DNA of 39,746 bases from Eubacterium sp. (GTDB lineage: Bacteria; Bacillota; Clostridia; Lachnospirales; Lachnospiraceae), in NCBI GenBank assembly GCA_024681515.1, contig JAILAR010000083.1:1-39746 (forward strand), given 5' to 3'. The notes beneath the pieces were generated by a model. That model searched no databases, was not told the DNA's origin, and saw only the letters and a list, made by a program, of their open reading frames with translations. Made by a program: the position numbers and the translations under genes. Every line of letters starts with the position of its first letter. Position 1 is the first letter of the stretch. Below are positions 31,825 through 39,622 of this stretch, piece by piece.

Positions 31825-31909
31825 GCAGTTGTGGCGGAATTGGCATACGCGCATGATTCAGGTTCATGTCCACATTACGTGGGTTCGGGTTCAAGTCCCG
31901 TCAACTGCA
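31825..31909 (+). tRNA. tRNA-Leu (anticodon CAG)
   Basis: An 85-nt class II tRNA. The acceptor stem GCAGTTG pairs with CAACTGC, with discriminator A at 31909. The anticodon stem CATGA/TCATG carries the loop TTCAGGT, giving anticodon CAG. A long variable arm (CCAC...GTGG) and the T arm CGGGTTCAAGTCCCG confirm leucine type. The next bases are CAA, so CCA is not encoded. Confidence 0.95.
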
Positions 31910-31922
31910 CAAACTCTAAGAG

Positions 31923-31986
31923 TCCGGCGTCCGGCTAGAATGGTCATAACAGATTTATGATCAAGGCATCGGACGCCGGATTTATC
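31923..31986 (+). terminator. Hairpin/terminator after tRNA-Leu
   Basis: TCCGGCGTCCG (31923-31933) pairs with CGGACGCCGGA (31970-31980), followed by a short TTTATC. An inner hairpin TCATAA/TTATGA sits in the long loop, giving a two-tier structure. Confidence 0.65.
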
Positions 31987-32060
31987 ATGGAACGCAAAAC
32001 GTATAAGACTTATGTCACTGAGCGCACAGTATTAACTTAGGAAGGAGATGCGAAGCAGCT

Positions 32061-32561
32061 ATGGAAGGAAAAAAGAACTTACTCTCATATGACGGCTATA
32101 AAAAGCTGGAAGACGAGCTTCACTATCTGAAGGTAAAAGGCAGGAAGGAAGCAGCACAGAAAATTAAAGAAGCCCGGGAACAGGGAGACCTTTCCGAGAA
32201 CGCCGAGTACACCGCTGCACGTGAAGCACAGGCCGAGATGGAAAGCAGGATCGTCGAGATCGAGAATATCCTGAAAGACGCTGTCATCGCCGATGAGAAT
32301 ACCGAGAACAGCGAAGTGATCCGATTCGGTTGTACCGTCACCTTTGAGGACATGGATACGAAGAAGACGTATCAGTATCGTCTGGTTGGTTCCTCCGAAG
32401 CAGATCTCATTAACGGAAAGCTCTCCTATGAATCTCCTCTGGGCCAGCGTCTGAACGGTGCAAAGGTCGGTCAGATCATCACACTGGACACCCCTAAAGG
32501 AACAAAGAACTACAAGATCACGGATCTGAGCTACAAGACATCGGATTCCGCCAACAGTTAA
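32061..32561 (+). CDS. greA: Transcription elongation factor GreA
   Basis: A 166-residue protein with the N-terminal coiled-coil finger (about 10-80, including RKEAAQKIKEAREQGDLSEN with the tip acidic residues D and E) and the C-terminal FKBP-like domain (about 88-160). It enters the RNA polymerase secondary channel and promotes cleavage of backtracked RNA. The ribosome site AAGGAG is 13 bases from the ATG, longer than usual; no nearer start in frame is available. It is followed by lysS, with a terminator hairpin between. Confidence 0.95.
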   Translation: MEGKKNLLSYDGYKKLEDELHYLKVKGRKEAAQKIKEAREQGDLSENAEYTAAREAQAEMESRIVEIENILKDAVIADENTENSEVIRFGCTVTFEDMDTKKTYQYRLVGSSEADLINGKLSYESPLGQRLNGAKVGQIITLDTPKGTKNYKITDLSYKTSDSANS

Positions 32562-32569
32562 CTATAAAT

Positions 32570-32598
32570 AGGGATGCCACCGGCATCCCTGTTTTTTT
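32570..32598 (+). terminator. Intrinsic terminator between greA and lysS
   Basis: AGGGATGCC (32570-32578) pairs with GGCATCCCT (32582-32590), followed by GTTTTTTT. It lies 22 bp before the lysS start, so lysS transcription needs read-through or a promoter hidden near it. Confidence 0.88.
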
Positions 32599-32620
32599 CA
32601 AATAAACAGGAGGCTATATT

Positions 32621-34171
32621 ATGGCAGAAGAACAAAACAGGAACCAGGGCAAGGCGCAGCAGCAGGATCTGAATCAGCTCCTGAAAGCCCGCCGCGAGAA
32701 ACTAGCGGAACTGCAAAGTGCAGGACAGGATCCTTTCGTTATCACAAAATATGATGTAAGCATCCACACCGCCGATGCAAAGGAGGCCTTTGAAGCAAAA
32801 TGGCCGAAGCCGGCAGAGAGTGAGGAAGCACCGGAGATCCCGGAGGAGGAACGCATGAACGTTTCCATCGCCGGCCGTCTCATGTCCAAGCGTGTCATGG
32901 GCAAGGCATCTTTCGGCAATGTCCAGGATCTTTCCGGCAATATTCAGCTGTATGTCACCCGGGATGACCTGGGTGAGGAACCCTACAAAGCATTTAAAAA
33001 GATGGATATCGGCGATATCATAGGCGTGAAGGGTTATGTCTTCCGCACGAAGACCGGTGAGATCTCCGTTCACGCAAAGGAAGTGACGCTGCTCACCAAG
33101 AGCCTTCAGATCCTTCCGGAGAAGTTCCACGGCCTCACCAACACGGATCTCCGTTATCGTCAGCGTTACGTGGATCTGATCATGAATCCGGAAGTGAAGG
33201 ACACCTTTATTAAGCGGTCAAAGATCATTTCCTGTATCCGTCGTTTTCTGGATGCGCAGGGCTTCATGGAGGTAGAGACCCCCATGCTGGTGTCCAATCC
33301 CGGCGGCGCAGCGGCGCGTCCCTTCGAAACCCATTTCAATGCACTGGATGAAGACCTGAAGCTCCGCATCTCTCTGGAGCTTTACCTGAAGCGCCTCATC
33401 GTCGGAGGCATGGAGCGGGTCTATGAGATCGGCCGTGTATTCCGGAACGAGGGTGTGGATACCCGACACAATCCGGAGTTCACCCTGATGGAGCTGTATC
33501 AGGCATACACCGACTACCACGGCATGATGGATCTGACAGAGGCCATGTACCGGCACATCGCACAGGAGGTCCTCGGAACCACGAAGATCACCTATCAGGG
33601 CGTGGAAATGGATCTGGGCAAGCCTTTCGAGCGGATGACCATGGTAGAAGCCGTGAAGAAATACGCCGGCGTAGACTGGAACACCGTGGCCGATACCGAG
33701 GCTGCAAAGGCTCTTGCGAAGGAACACCACATCGAATTTGAAGACTTCCATAAGAAGGGCAATATCCTGAACCTTTTCTTTGAAACCTATGTCGAGGAGA
33801 AATTAATCCAGCCGACCTTCATCATGGATCATCCCATCGAGATCTCTCCGCTTACCAAAAAGAAGCCGGAGGATCCGAATTACGTGGAACGTTTCGAGTT
33901 CTTCATGAACGGCTGGGAGATGGCAAATGCTTACTCCGAGCTGAACGATCCCATCGACCAGCGGGAACGCTTTGCCGCGCAGGATGCACTGGCAGACGCC
34001 GGCGATGACGAGGCAGAGCACACGGACGAAGACTTCCTGAACGCATTGGAAGTCGGCATGCCCCCCACCGGCGGCATCGGTTACGGCATCGACCGTCTGG
34101 TCATGATCATGACCAATAGTCCGGCCATCCGGGACGTACTGTTCTTCCCGACGTTAAAGAGCCTGTCGTAA
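32621..34171 (+). CDS. lysS: Lysyl-tRNA synthetase, class II
   Basis: The protein has 516 residues. Residues about 75-180 form the OB-fold anticodon-binding domain (VSIAGRLMSKRVMGKASFGN). The class II core follows: motif 1 near RRFLDAQGFMEVETPML, motif 2 GRVFRNEGVDTRHNPEFT, and motif 3 GIGYGIDRLVM. It charges tRNA-Lys. The first 20 residues are Gln-rich and variable. The start at 32621 follows AGGAGG by seven bases. The greA-lysS order is common in Firmicutes. Confidence 0.96.
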   Translation: MAEEQNRNQGKAQQQDLNQLLKARREKLAELQSAGQDPFVITKYDVSIHTADAKEAFEAKWPKPAESEEAPEIPEEERMNVSIAGRLMSKRVMGKASFGNVQDLSGNIQLYVTRDDLGEEPYKAFKKMDIGDIIGVKGYVFRTKTGEISVHAKEVTLLTKSLQILPEKFHGLTNTDLRYRQRYVDLIMNPEVKDTFIKRSKIISCIRRFLDAQGFMEVETPMLVSNPGGAAARPFETHFNALDEDLKLRISLELYLKRLIVGGMERVYEIGRVFRNEGVDTRHNPEFTLMELYQAYTDYHGMMDLTEAMYRHIAQEVLGTTKITYQGVEMDLGKPFERMTMVEAVKKYAGVDWNTVADTEAAKALAKEHHIEFEDFHKKGNILNLFFETYVEEKLIQPTFIMDHPIEISPLTKKKPEDPNYVERFEFFMNGWEMANAYSELNDPIDQRERFAAQDALADAGDDEAEHTDEDFLNALEVGMPPTGGIGYGIDRLVMIMTNSPAIRDVLFFPTLKSLS

Positions 34172-34192
34172 GGACCGGCTGATCGATGTCGC

Positions 34193-34234
34193 GTTGGCCG
34201 GCCATGTGCATGCAAGCATGCCCGCATGCCGGCC
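34193..34234 (+). other. GC-rich hairpin after lysS
   Basis: GGCCGGC with a bulged C and ATG pairs with GCATGCCGGCC, with an inner GCATGC-AA-GCATGC stem. It sits between the lysS stop and the terminator, and may block 3' decay. Confidence 0.45.
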
Positions 34235-34244
34235 GTATCGCACA

Positions 34245-34300
34245 CATAAAAAGGCACTTCCGCGTTCTGGTATGTTACCACACGGAAGTGCCTTTTACTA
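34245..34300. terminator. Bidirectional terminator between lysS and the lipoprotein gene
   Basis: AAAAGGCACTTCCG (34249-34262) pairs with CGGAAGTGCCTTTT (34283-34296); A and T runs on either side serve both converging genes. Confidence 0.88.
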
Positions 34301-34318
34301 TGTCGGCACGATATTCGT

Positions 34319-35494
34319 TTATTCTGCTGCCGTACTGCCCGCTTCTGTGCCTGCATCCTCCGATGCCGCCTGTGTCTCCACCTCTGTTGCAGGCTGTCCG
34401 CTGTCCGAGGTCTTCGGGATCGCATTGTCATAGATGAAATCGATGACCTTCTCTTCCAGGACCATGTAGTAGTAATCTTCTTCTTTATAGCCGGCAGCTT
34501 CATTCAGCTGGCTGACATCCGTGTAACCCGTAGCACTCAGGAGCTCTTTGACTCTTCCGTCCGCTTCATCCTTGGATACGTTGATATCCTCTTTTTCAGC
34601 GATGGCCGCCACGATCATCTTCCGCTGGATGTACTTTTCGGCATTCTCTCGGATATCCTTCTGGAAGGTATCTGCATCGTAGCCAAATGCCATCAGCAGC
34701 TGATCCAGCGTCATCTGATAATAGGATGCCTGGGCCTGCATCTGGTCCGTCATCTCCTTGATGCGTTCCTCCAGTTCTGCCTGCGGGTACTGCTTTACGG
34801 CCGAGGTCTCCATGATCTGCGTCATCATGGCTTCCTTGTCGGTCTCCATGTCTTTTTCCGCCTGGGTCTTTACCATTTCCGCCTGCTTTGCGGCGCGGTA
34901 CTCTTCCACCGTCTTATACTCGGTCTTCTCTGCCACCAGTTCATCCGTCAGTTCCGGATATTCCGTTGTTACGATAAAGTTCAGAGTCGTCTTGAAGACC
35001 GCCGCCTTGCCTGCCAGCTCCGCGGTTTTGTAATTCTCCGGAAATGTTACGTTGACATCAAAGGTCTCCCCGGGGCTGTGTCCTGCGATCTGATCATCGA
35101 AATTATCGACATAGCCGCTGGAACCCAGCGTGATCTCGGTGCCTGCACCCTTGGTGTTTCCACCCTCAAACTCCACGCCGTCAACGGATCCTACATAATC
35201 AATATTTACCTTATCTCCTTTGATCGCCAGACCGGTCTTCTTCTCTACCCGGGTACCGTTCTGGGTCGAAAGCTTGTTAACTTCTGAATCCACCTGCTCG
35301 GCAGTCACACCCGTTTCGGTCGGCGTATACTGGATCTCCTTATAGGATCCCAGATCCACATACTTGTAGTACCGGTCCTTCAGTGCCTCCGCCGGATTGG
35401 ACTTCTTCCCGCAGCCTGCCAGAAGCGCCAGGCCCATGCAGCCCACCAGCACAAGGGGCAGTTTCTTTTGTATTACATGATTCTTTTTCTGCAT
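34319..35494 (-). CDS. Lipoprotein with FKBP and trigger-factor-like domains
   Basis: The protein has 391 residues. The signal ends in a lipobox (LLAGC, C28), so it should be a membrane-anchored lipoprotein outside the cell. Residues about 45-80 look like a trigger-factor linker. About 88-170 are an FKBP-type prolyl isomerase (GDKVNIDYVGSVDGVEFEGG, FPENY). About 180-345 are a helical trigger-factor-like C-terminal domain. The last 40 residues are Ser/Glu/Ala-rich and disordered. It probably assists folding of exported proteins, in the role PrsA plays in other Firmicutes; cytosolic trigger factor lacks the signal. Several relatives in Clostridia carry the same plan. Confidence 0.82.
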   Translation of the reverse strand: MQKKNHVIQKKLPLVLVGCMGLALLAGCGKKSNPAEALKDRYYKYVDLGSYKEIQYTPTETGVTAEQVDSEVNKLSTQNGTRVEKKTGLAIKGDKVNIDYVGSVDGVEFEGGNTKGAGTEITLGSSGYVDNFDDQIAGHSPGETFDVNVTFPENYKTAELAGKAAVFKTTLNFIVTTEYPELTDELVAEKTEYKTVEEYRAAKQAEMVKTQAEKDMETDKEAMMTQIMETSAVKQYPQAELEERIKEMTDQMQAQASYYQMTLDQLLMAFGYDADTFQKDIRENAEKYIQRKMIVAAIAEKEDINVSKDEADGRVKELLSATGYTDVSQLNEAAGYKEEDYYYMVLEEKVIDFIYDNAIPKTSDSGQPATEVETQAASEDAGTEAGSTAAE

Positions 35495-35705
35495 TGTTTA
35501 CTGTCTCTCTTTCTGTTGATCTGAATTTACGATTTTCAACTCAACTCTTCCTGTTATATCATAATGAGCCGAAAATAGGAAGTATAAAATTTCAATCTTC
35601 ACCATTTTTACACCGAAACCTGAAATAAAGCTTATATTTTCATCTGTTTTTTTCTATTTTCTTCGACAAAATCTAAAATTAGCTTTGACTTTTTTCAAAT
35701 TTTGC

Positions 35706-35752
35706 CCCAAGATATAGTGGGTGACATAATTTAAAAACAAGATTTAGTATTT
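35706..35752 (+). promoter_or_regulatory. Two NrdR-box-like operators
   Basis: CCCAAGATATAGTGGG (35706-35721) and ACAAGATTTAGTATTT (35737-35752), 31 bp apart, resemble the palindromic ACACTATATCTTGT-type NrdR box, which usually comes as a pair three helical turns apart upstream of ribonucleotide reductase genes. The second box is weaker. They lie just upstream of the -35. Confidence 0.75.
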
Positions 35753-35757
35753 TGGGG

Positions 35758-35786
35758 TTTACAAAGAGTATTGTGGGTGCTATAAT
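35758..35786 (+). promoter_or_regulatory. Promoter for nrdD
   Basis: TTTACA (35758-35763), 17-bp spacer, TATAAT (35781-35786). Start expected near 35793, leaving a long leader. Confidence 0.85.
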
Positions 35787-36028
35787 CAATTCTTGCAGGC
35801 GATTCGTGACAGGAATCGCTTTTCATGACCCATTTTCCATGGGTACAAAGCACATTTTAACCCCGGAAGATCTGCAGAAAAATGCAAATCGGAGTACGGG
35901 AAAGACTTCGTGCAGACCGATGATACCTGCAAAGCGGTAACCACAAAACAAATTATAACGCTACAAAATAATAAACGTTTTAAACCGGTAATACAAGTAA
36001 TACAATTGGTAAAGGGAGAGGTATTGGG

Positions 36029-38155
36029 ATGAAAGTAGTAAAGAGAGACGGACATATCGTTGATTTTGACCGCAGTAAGATCGTGGTCGCGATCCAGAAG
36101 GCCAACGCTGAGGTTGAGCCCGAGGAGAAGGTTACCGATGCGAAGATCGAGGAGATCGTGCATGGCATCGAGACCAAGAAGCGGAAAAGGATCCTGGTAG
36201 AGGATATCCAGGATATCATCGAGCAGGAGCTGATGGAGGACGGAAAGTACATCCTTGCAAAGACCTACATCATCTACCGCTATACCCGTGAGCTGGTACG
36301 TAAGGCCAACACCACGGATGATTCCATTCTCAGCCTGATCAAGAACAGCAACAAGGACGTTATGGAGGAAAACTCCAACAAGAACGCAACGGTTGCATCC
36401 ACACAGCGTGACCTGATCGCAGGCGAGGTCTCCAAGGACCTGACCCGCCGTGTTCTGCTGCCGGAGAAGATCTCCAAGGCACATGATGACGGCGTCCTGC
36501 ATTTCCATGATGCAGATTATTTCCTGCAGCCGATCTTCAACTGCTGCCTCATCAACATCGGGGACATGCTGGACAACGGCACCGTAATGAACGGCAAGCT
36601 CATCGAAAGCCCGAAGAGTTTCCAGGTAGCCTGCACAGTCACCACGCAGATCATCGCATCCGTGGCTTCCTCCCAGTACGGCGGACAGTCCGTGGATATG
36701 ATCCATCTTGGCAAATACCTGCGCAAGAGCTACGAGAAGTATAAGAAGATCTTCGAAGACAACTTTGCAGGAAAGGTCGATGATACCACGCTGGAGGCCA
36801 TGATCCAGGAGCGTCTGGAGGACGAGCTGAAGAGCGGCGTTCAGACCATGCAGTACCAGATCAACACTCTGATGACCACCAACGGCCAGTCTCCGTTCGT
36901 AACGCTGTTCCTGCATCTGGATCCGAATGACGAGTACATCGAGGAGAATGCCCGGATCATCATGGAGGTTCTCCGCCAGCGTCTCGAGGGTATCAAGAAC
37001 GAAGTCGGCGTCTATGTAACGCCTGCATTCCCGAAGCTGGTTTACGTGCTGGATGAGTGCAACAATCTGTCCGGCGGAAAATATGATTATATCACCGAGA
37101 TGGCCGTAAAGTGCTCTGCAAAGCGCATGTATCCGGATTACATCTCCGCCAAGAAGATGCGTGAGAATTATGAAGGAAATGTCTTCTCTCCCATGGGCTG
37201 CCGCAGCTTCCTCTCTCCCTGGAAGGATGCGAACGGCAACTACAAGTTCGAAGGACGCTTCAATCAGGGTGTGGTATCCCTGAACCTGCCCCAGATGGGT
37301 ATCATCGCACACGGCGACGAGGATGTCTTCTGGAAGATCTTCGATGAACGTCTGAATCTGTGCTACGAAGCACTGATGTGTCGTCACAATGCCCTGATGG
37401 GCGTAACCAGTGACGTATCTCCGATCCACTGGCAGTACGGCGCCATCGCACGTCTGGGCAAGGGTGAGAAGATCGACAAGTACCTGATGGGCGGTTATTC
37501 CTCCATCTCCCTGGGTTATATCGGTCTGTATGAGCTGACCAAGCTCATGACCGGTGAGAGCCACACCTCCGAGAAAGGCTTCGACTTCGCGATGCGGGTA
37601 ATGAAGCGTCTGCGTGAGGCCTGTGATCAGTGGAAGGCTGACACGGGAATCGGATTTGCTCTCTACGGAACTCCGGCAGAATCCCTCTGCTATCGCTTCG
37701 CAAGGATCGACAAGGCCCGTTTCGGAACCATCCCGGATGTTACGGATAAGGGTTACTACACCAACTCCTATCACGTAGATGTACGTGAGGACATCGATGC
37801 CTTCAGCAAGTTCAAGTTCGAGGCACAGTTCCAGCCCATCTCCTCCGGCGGATGCATCTCCTACGTGGAGATCCCGAATATGGCAAACAATCTGGATGCA
37901 CTGGCAGAGCTGGTACGGTTCATCTATGACAATATCCAGTACGCAGAGTTCAATACCAAGTCGGATTACTGCCATGTCTGCGGCTTTGACGGCGAGATCA
38001 AGGTCAATGACAACAACGAGTGGGAATGCCCGCAGTGCCATAACAAGAATCACGCAAAGATGACGGTGACCCGCCGGACCTGCGGATATCTGGGAGAGAA
38101 CTTCTGGAACGTCGGTAAGACGAAGGAGATCAAGTCCAGGGTGCTGCACCTGTAA
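36029..38155 (+). CDS. nrdD: Anaerobic (class III) ribonucleoside-triphosphate reductase
   Basis: A 708-residue glycyl-radical enzyme reducing NTPs to dNTPs without oxygen. An N-terminal ATP-cone (about 1-90, VVKRDGHIVDFDRSKIVVAI) is the allosteric site. The barrel core follows. Near the C-terminus are the zinc cysteines (CHVCG... CPQC) and the radical loop TCGYLGENFW, with G686 as the likely radical site by comparison with E. coli NrdD. The start at 36029 has AAAGGGAGAGG upstream. It is activated by the NrdG encoded 176 bp downstream and controlled by NrdR-like boxes upstream. Confidence 0.97.
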   Translation: MKVVKRDGHIVDFDRSKIVVAIQKANAEVEPEEKVTDAKIEEIVHGIETKKRKRILVEDIQDIIEQELMEDGKYILAKTYIIYRYTRELVRKANTTDDSILSLIKNSNKDVMEENSNKNATVASTQRDLIAGEVSKDLTRRVLLPEKISKAHDDGVLHFHDADYFLQPIFNCCLINIGDMLDNGTVMNGKLIESPKSFQVACTVTTQIIASVASSQYGGQSVDMIHLGKYLRKSYEKYKKIFEDNFAGKVDDTTLEAMIQERLEDELKSGVQTMQYQINTLMTTNGQSPFVTLFLHLDPNDEYIEENARIIMEVLRQRLEGIKNEVGVYVTPAFPKLVYVLDECNNLSGGKYDYITEMAVKCSAKRMYPDYISAKKMRENYEGNVFSPMGCRSFLSPWKDANGNYKFEGRFNQGVVSLNLPQMGIIAHGDEDVFWKIFDERLNLCYEALMCRHNALMGVTSDVSPIHWQYGAIARLGKGEKIDKYLMGGYSSISLGYIGLYELTKLMTGESHTSEKGFDFAMRVMKRLREACDQWKADTGIGFALYGTPAESLCYRFARIDKARFGTIPDVTDKGYYTNSYHVDVREDIDAFSKFKFEAQFQPISSGGCISYVEIPNMANNLDALAELVRFIYDNIQYAEFNTKSDYCHVCGFDGEIKVNDNNEWECPQCHNKNHAKMTVTRRTCGYLGENFWNVGKTKEIKSRVLHL

Positions 38156-38171
38156 ACATTAAATAAACAAC

Positions 38172-38200
38172 TGTACACCCCGAAAAATCCGTGCTATACT
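38172..38200 (+). promoter_or_regulatory. Promoter in the nrdD-nrdG gap
   Basis: TGTACA (38172-38177), 17-bp spacer, TATACT (38195-38200). The -10 lies inside an inverted repeat CCGTGC/GCACGG (38189-38194 and 38205-38210). Confidence 0.55.
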
Positions 38201-38236
38201 GTTATGCACGGTAGTATTGAGACTGAGTATAAATAA

Positions 38237-38268
38237 AAAAACCGCTCCAACACGGGCGGTTTTTTTAA
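38237..38268. terminator. Intrinsic terminator between nrdD and nrdG
   Basis: AAACCGC (38239-38245) pairs with GCGGTTT (38256-38262), flanked by an A-run and followed by TTTT. It lies downstream of the promoter at 38172 and upstream of nrdG. Confidence 0.82.
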
Positions 38269-38290
38269 ACGATATAAAATAAAACCATAC

Positions 38291-38305
38291 ACCTGATATT
38301 CAGGT
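38291..38305. promoter_or_regulatory. Palindrome before nrdG
   Basis: ACCTGA-TAT-TCAGGT, a perfect 6-bp inverted repeat with a 3-base centre, 27 bp before the nrdG start. It could be an operator or a small hairpin. Confidence 0.4.
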
Positions 38306-38331
38306 CAAACAGAATTAAAAGAGGATCTCCC

Positions 38332-38871
38332 ATGAAATATGCCAAGATCAAGAAAAATGATATCGCCAACGGACCGGGAGTCCGTGTCTCCCTCTTCGTC
38401 TCCGGTTGCAACCACCACTGCCCCGGCTGCTTCAATCAGGAAGCCTGGGATTTCAATTACGGTGAAAATTTCACACAGGAGACCATCGATGAGATCCTGG
38501 AAGCCCTGGCGCCAAAACACATCCGCGGACTGACCCTGCTGGGCGGAGAACCGCTGGAATTTGTAAACCAGCGTGCACTGCTCCCGCTGATCGAACAGGT
38601 GAAGGCACGTTTCCCGGAAAAAACCATCTGGTGCTATACGGGTTTTGACTATGAAAAAGACGTCATCTGTGATATGATGAAAAAGTGGCCCGTGACCAAA
38701 GAGCTGTTTCGGCACTTTGATGTGCTGGTGGATGGGAAGTTCGTTCTGGAACTTCTCGATCTGAAGCTCCGGTTCCGCGGCTCCTCCAACCAGCGGATCA
38801 TCGACATCCCGAAATCCCGGGAAGCCGGCGAAATCGTGCTGTGGGAGGACAGCGGCACTTTTTATTCATAG
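38332..38871 (+). CDS. nrdG: Anaerobic ribonucleotide reductase activating protein (radical SAM)
   Basis: A 179-residue radical-SAM enzyme that makes the glycyl radical on NrdD. The iron-sulfur cysteines are in CNHHCPGCFN (CxxxCxxC, residues 26-33), with GPGVRVSLFVSG before and LLGGEPLEF as the SAM-binding GGE motif. The length is that of the family. The start follows GAGGA. A terminator separates it from nrdD, so it may be made partly by read-through. Confidence 0.96.
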   Translation: MKYAKIKKNDIANGPGVRVSLFVSGCNHHCPGCFNQEAWDFNYGENFTQETIDEILEALAPKHIRGLTLLGGEPLEFVNQRALLPLIEQVKARFPEKTIWCYTGFDYEKDVICDMMKKWPVTKELFRHFDVLVDGKFVLELLDLKLRFRGSSNQRIIDIPKSREAGEIVLWEDSGTFYS

Positions 38872-38944
38872 CATTCTCCCCATAGAGAGACTGCTGTTAA
38901 CCACCGAAGAATCCCGATTCAGACACCGTAGTGAGGACAGATCC

Positions 38945-39394
38945 ATGATCAATCAGATCCCCGTAAATATCAAAAAGCTGAAACCCAACGCTGCGATCCC
39001 GACGTACGGGTCTAAGAACGCTGCCGGTGCAGACCTCTATGCCTGCATTGACAGCGCTGTTGTCGTCCGATCGGGGCAGACCGTTCTCATACCTACCGGG
39101 CTCACCATGGAACTTCCGGAAGGTTATGCGGGCCTCATCTATGCCCGAAGCGGTCTGGCCAGTAAGAAGGGGCTTGCCCCCGCAAACAAAGTCGGTGTTA
39201 TCGATTCTGATTATCGTGGCGAGGTTCTTGTAGCGCTGCACAACCACTCCTCTGTGGATACAGCCGTAGAACCGGGCGAACGCATCGCCCAGCTTGTCAT
39301 CACGCCCTATATTATGGGAGTGTTTGAAGAAGCGGACACGCTCTCCGATACGGAGCGCGGAACCGGAGGATTCGGATCCACAGGGACAAAATAG
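38945..39394 (+). CDS. dut: dUTP diphosphatase
   Basis: A 149-residue trimeric dUTPase, which hydrolyses dUTP to dUMP, keeping uracil out of DNA and supplying thymidylate synthesis. All five motifs are seen: I GADLYA, II ARSGLASK, III GVIDSDYRGEV, IV ERIAQLVI, and V ERGTGGFGSTG. The start at 38945 has GAGGA upstream. It follows nrdG by 73 bp in the same direction, a sensible nucleotide-metabolism cluster. Confidence 0.96.
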   Translation: MINQIPVNIKKLKPNAAIPTYGSKNAAGADLYACIDSAVVVRSGQTVLIPTGLTMELPEGYAGLIYARSGLASKKGLAPANKVGVIDSDYRGEVLVALHNHSSVDTAVEPGERIAQLVITPYIMGVFEEADTLSDTERGTGGFGSTGTK

Positions 39395-39470
39395 CCACGA
39401 ATGCAGATCTGCACATTTGCCCGAAGAGCTTCGCAAAATGCTGCGCAGATCGATCATAGAATCCATGCAG

Positions 39471-39507
39471 GCAGGACACCGACGAAAACCGGCGTCCTGC
39501 TTTTATA
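39471..39507 (+). terminator. Terminator after dut
   Basis: GCAGGACACCG (39471-39481) pairs, with one mismatch, with CGGCGTCCTGC (39490-39500), followed by TTTTATATTT. Confidence 0.82.
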
Positions 39508-39622
39508 TTTATGCACAGGATCCGCGGTGAAAGATATCGCCTCCGGCGATCGCTGCCCCGCGGGCGGGTATGAGGGCCTCCCCCTCCTGCTCGATCGATA
39601 AAATAAACAGGAGGTATCCTCC

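Larger units (their letters stand above)
35495..36028. other. Long regulatory gap before nrdD
   Basis: No gene is supported in these 534 bp. The left part (to 35700) is AT-rich and would hold the promoter of the leftward lipoprotein gene. The right part has NrdR-like boxes, a strong promoter, and a leader of about 236 bases with hairpins GCGATTC/GAATCGC then TTTT (35801-35824), ACCCAT/ATGGGT (about 35828-35844), and further pairing around 35868-35935. No riboswitch class was recognised. Confidence 0.6.

Noticed and set aside
35752-35940. 62-codon frame in the nrdD leader
   Set aside because: It begins upstream of the predicted transcription start and overlaps the promoter, with no ribosome site.
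35793-36028. Cobalamin riboswitch in the nrdD leader
   Set aside because: The B12-box and GCCACTG-type core are not found; class III enzymes are not usually under this control.
35786-38149. Long minus-strand frame opposite nrdD
   Set aside because: Antisense shadow of a highly conserved gene; its Leu/His/Asp-rich make-up is typical of reverse frames.
39395-39622. M-box magnesium riboswitch before the probable mgtE
   Set aside because: No M-box core could be matched in the 228 bp available.
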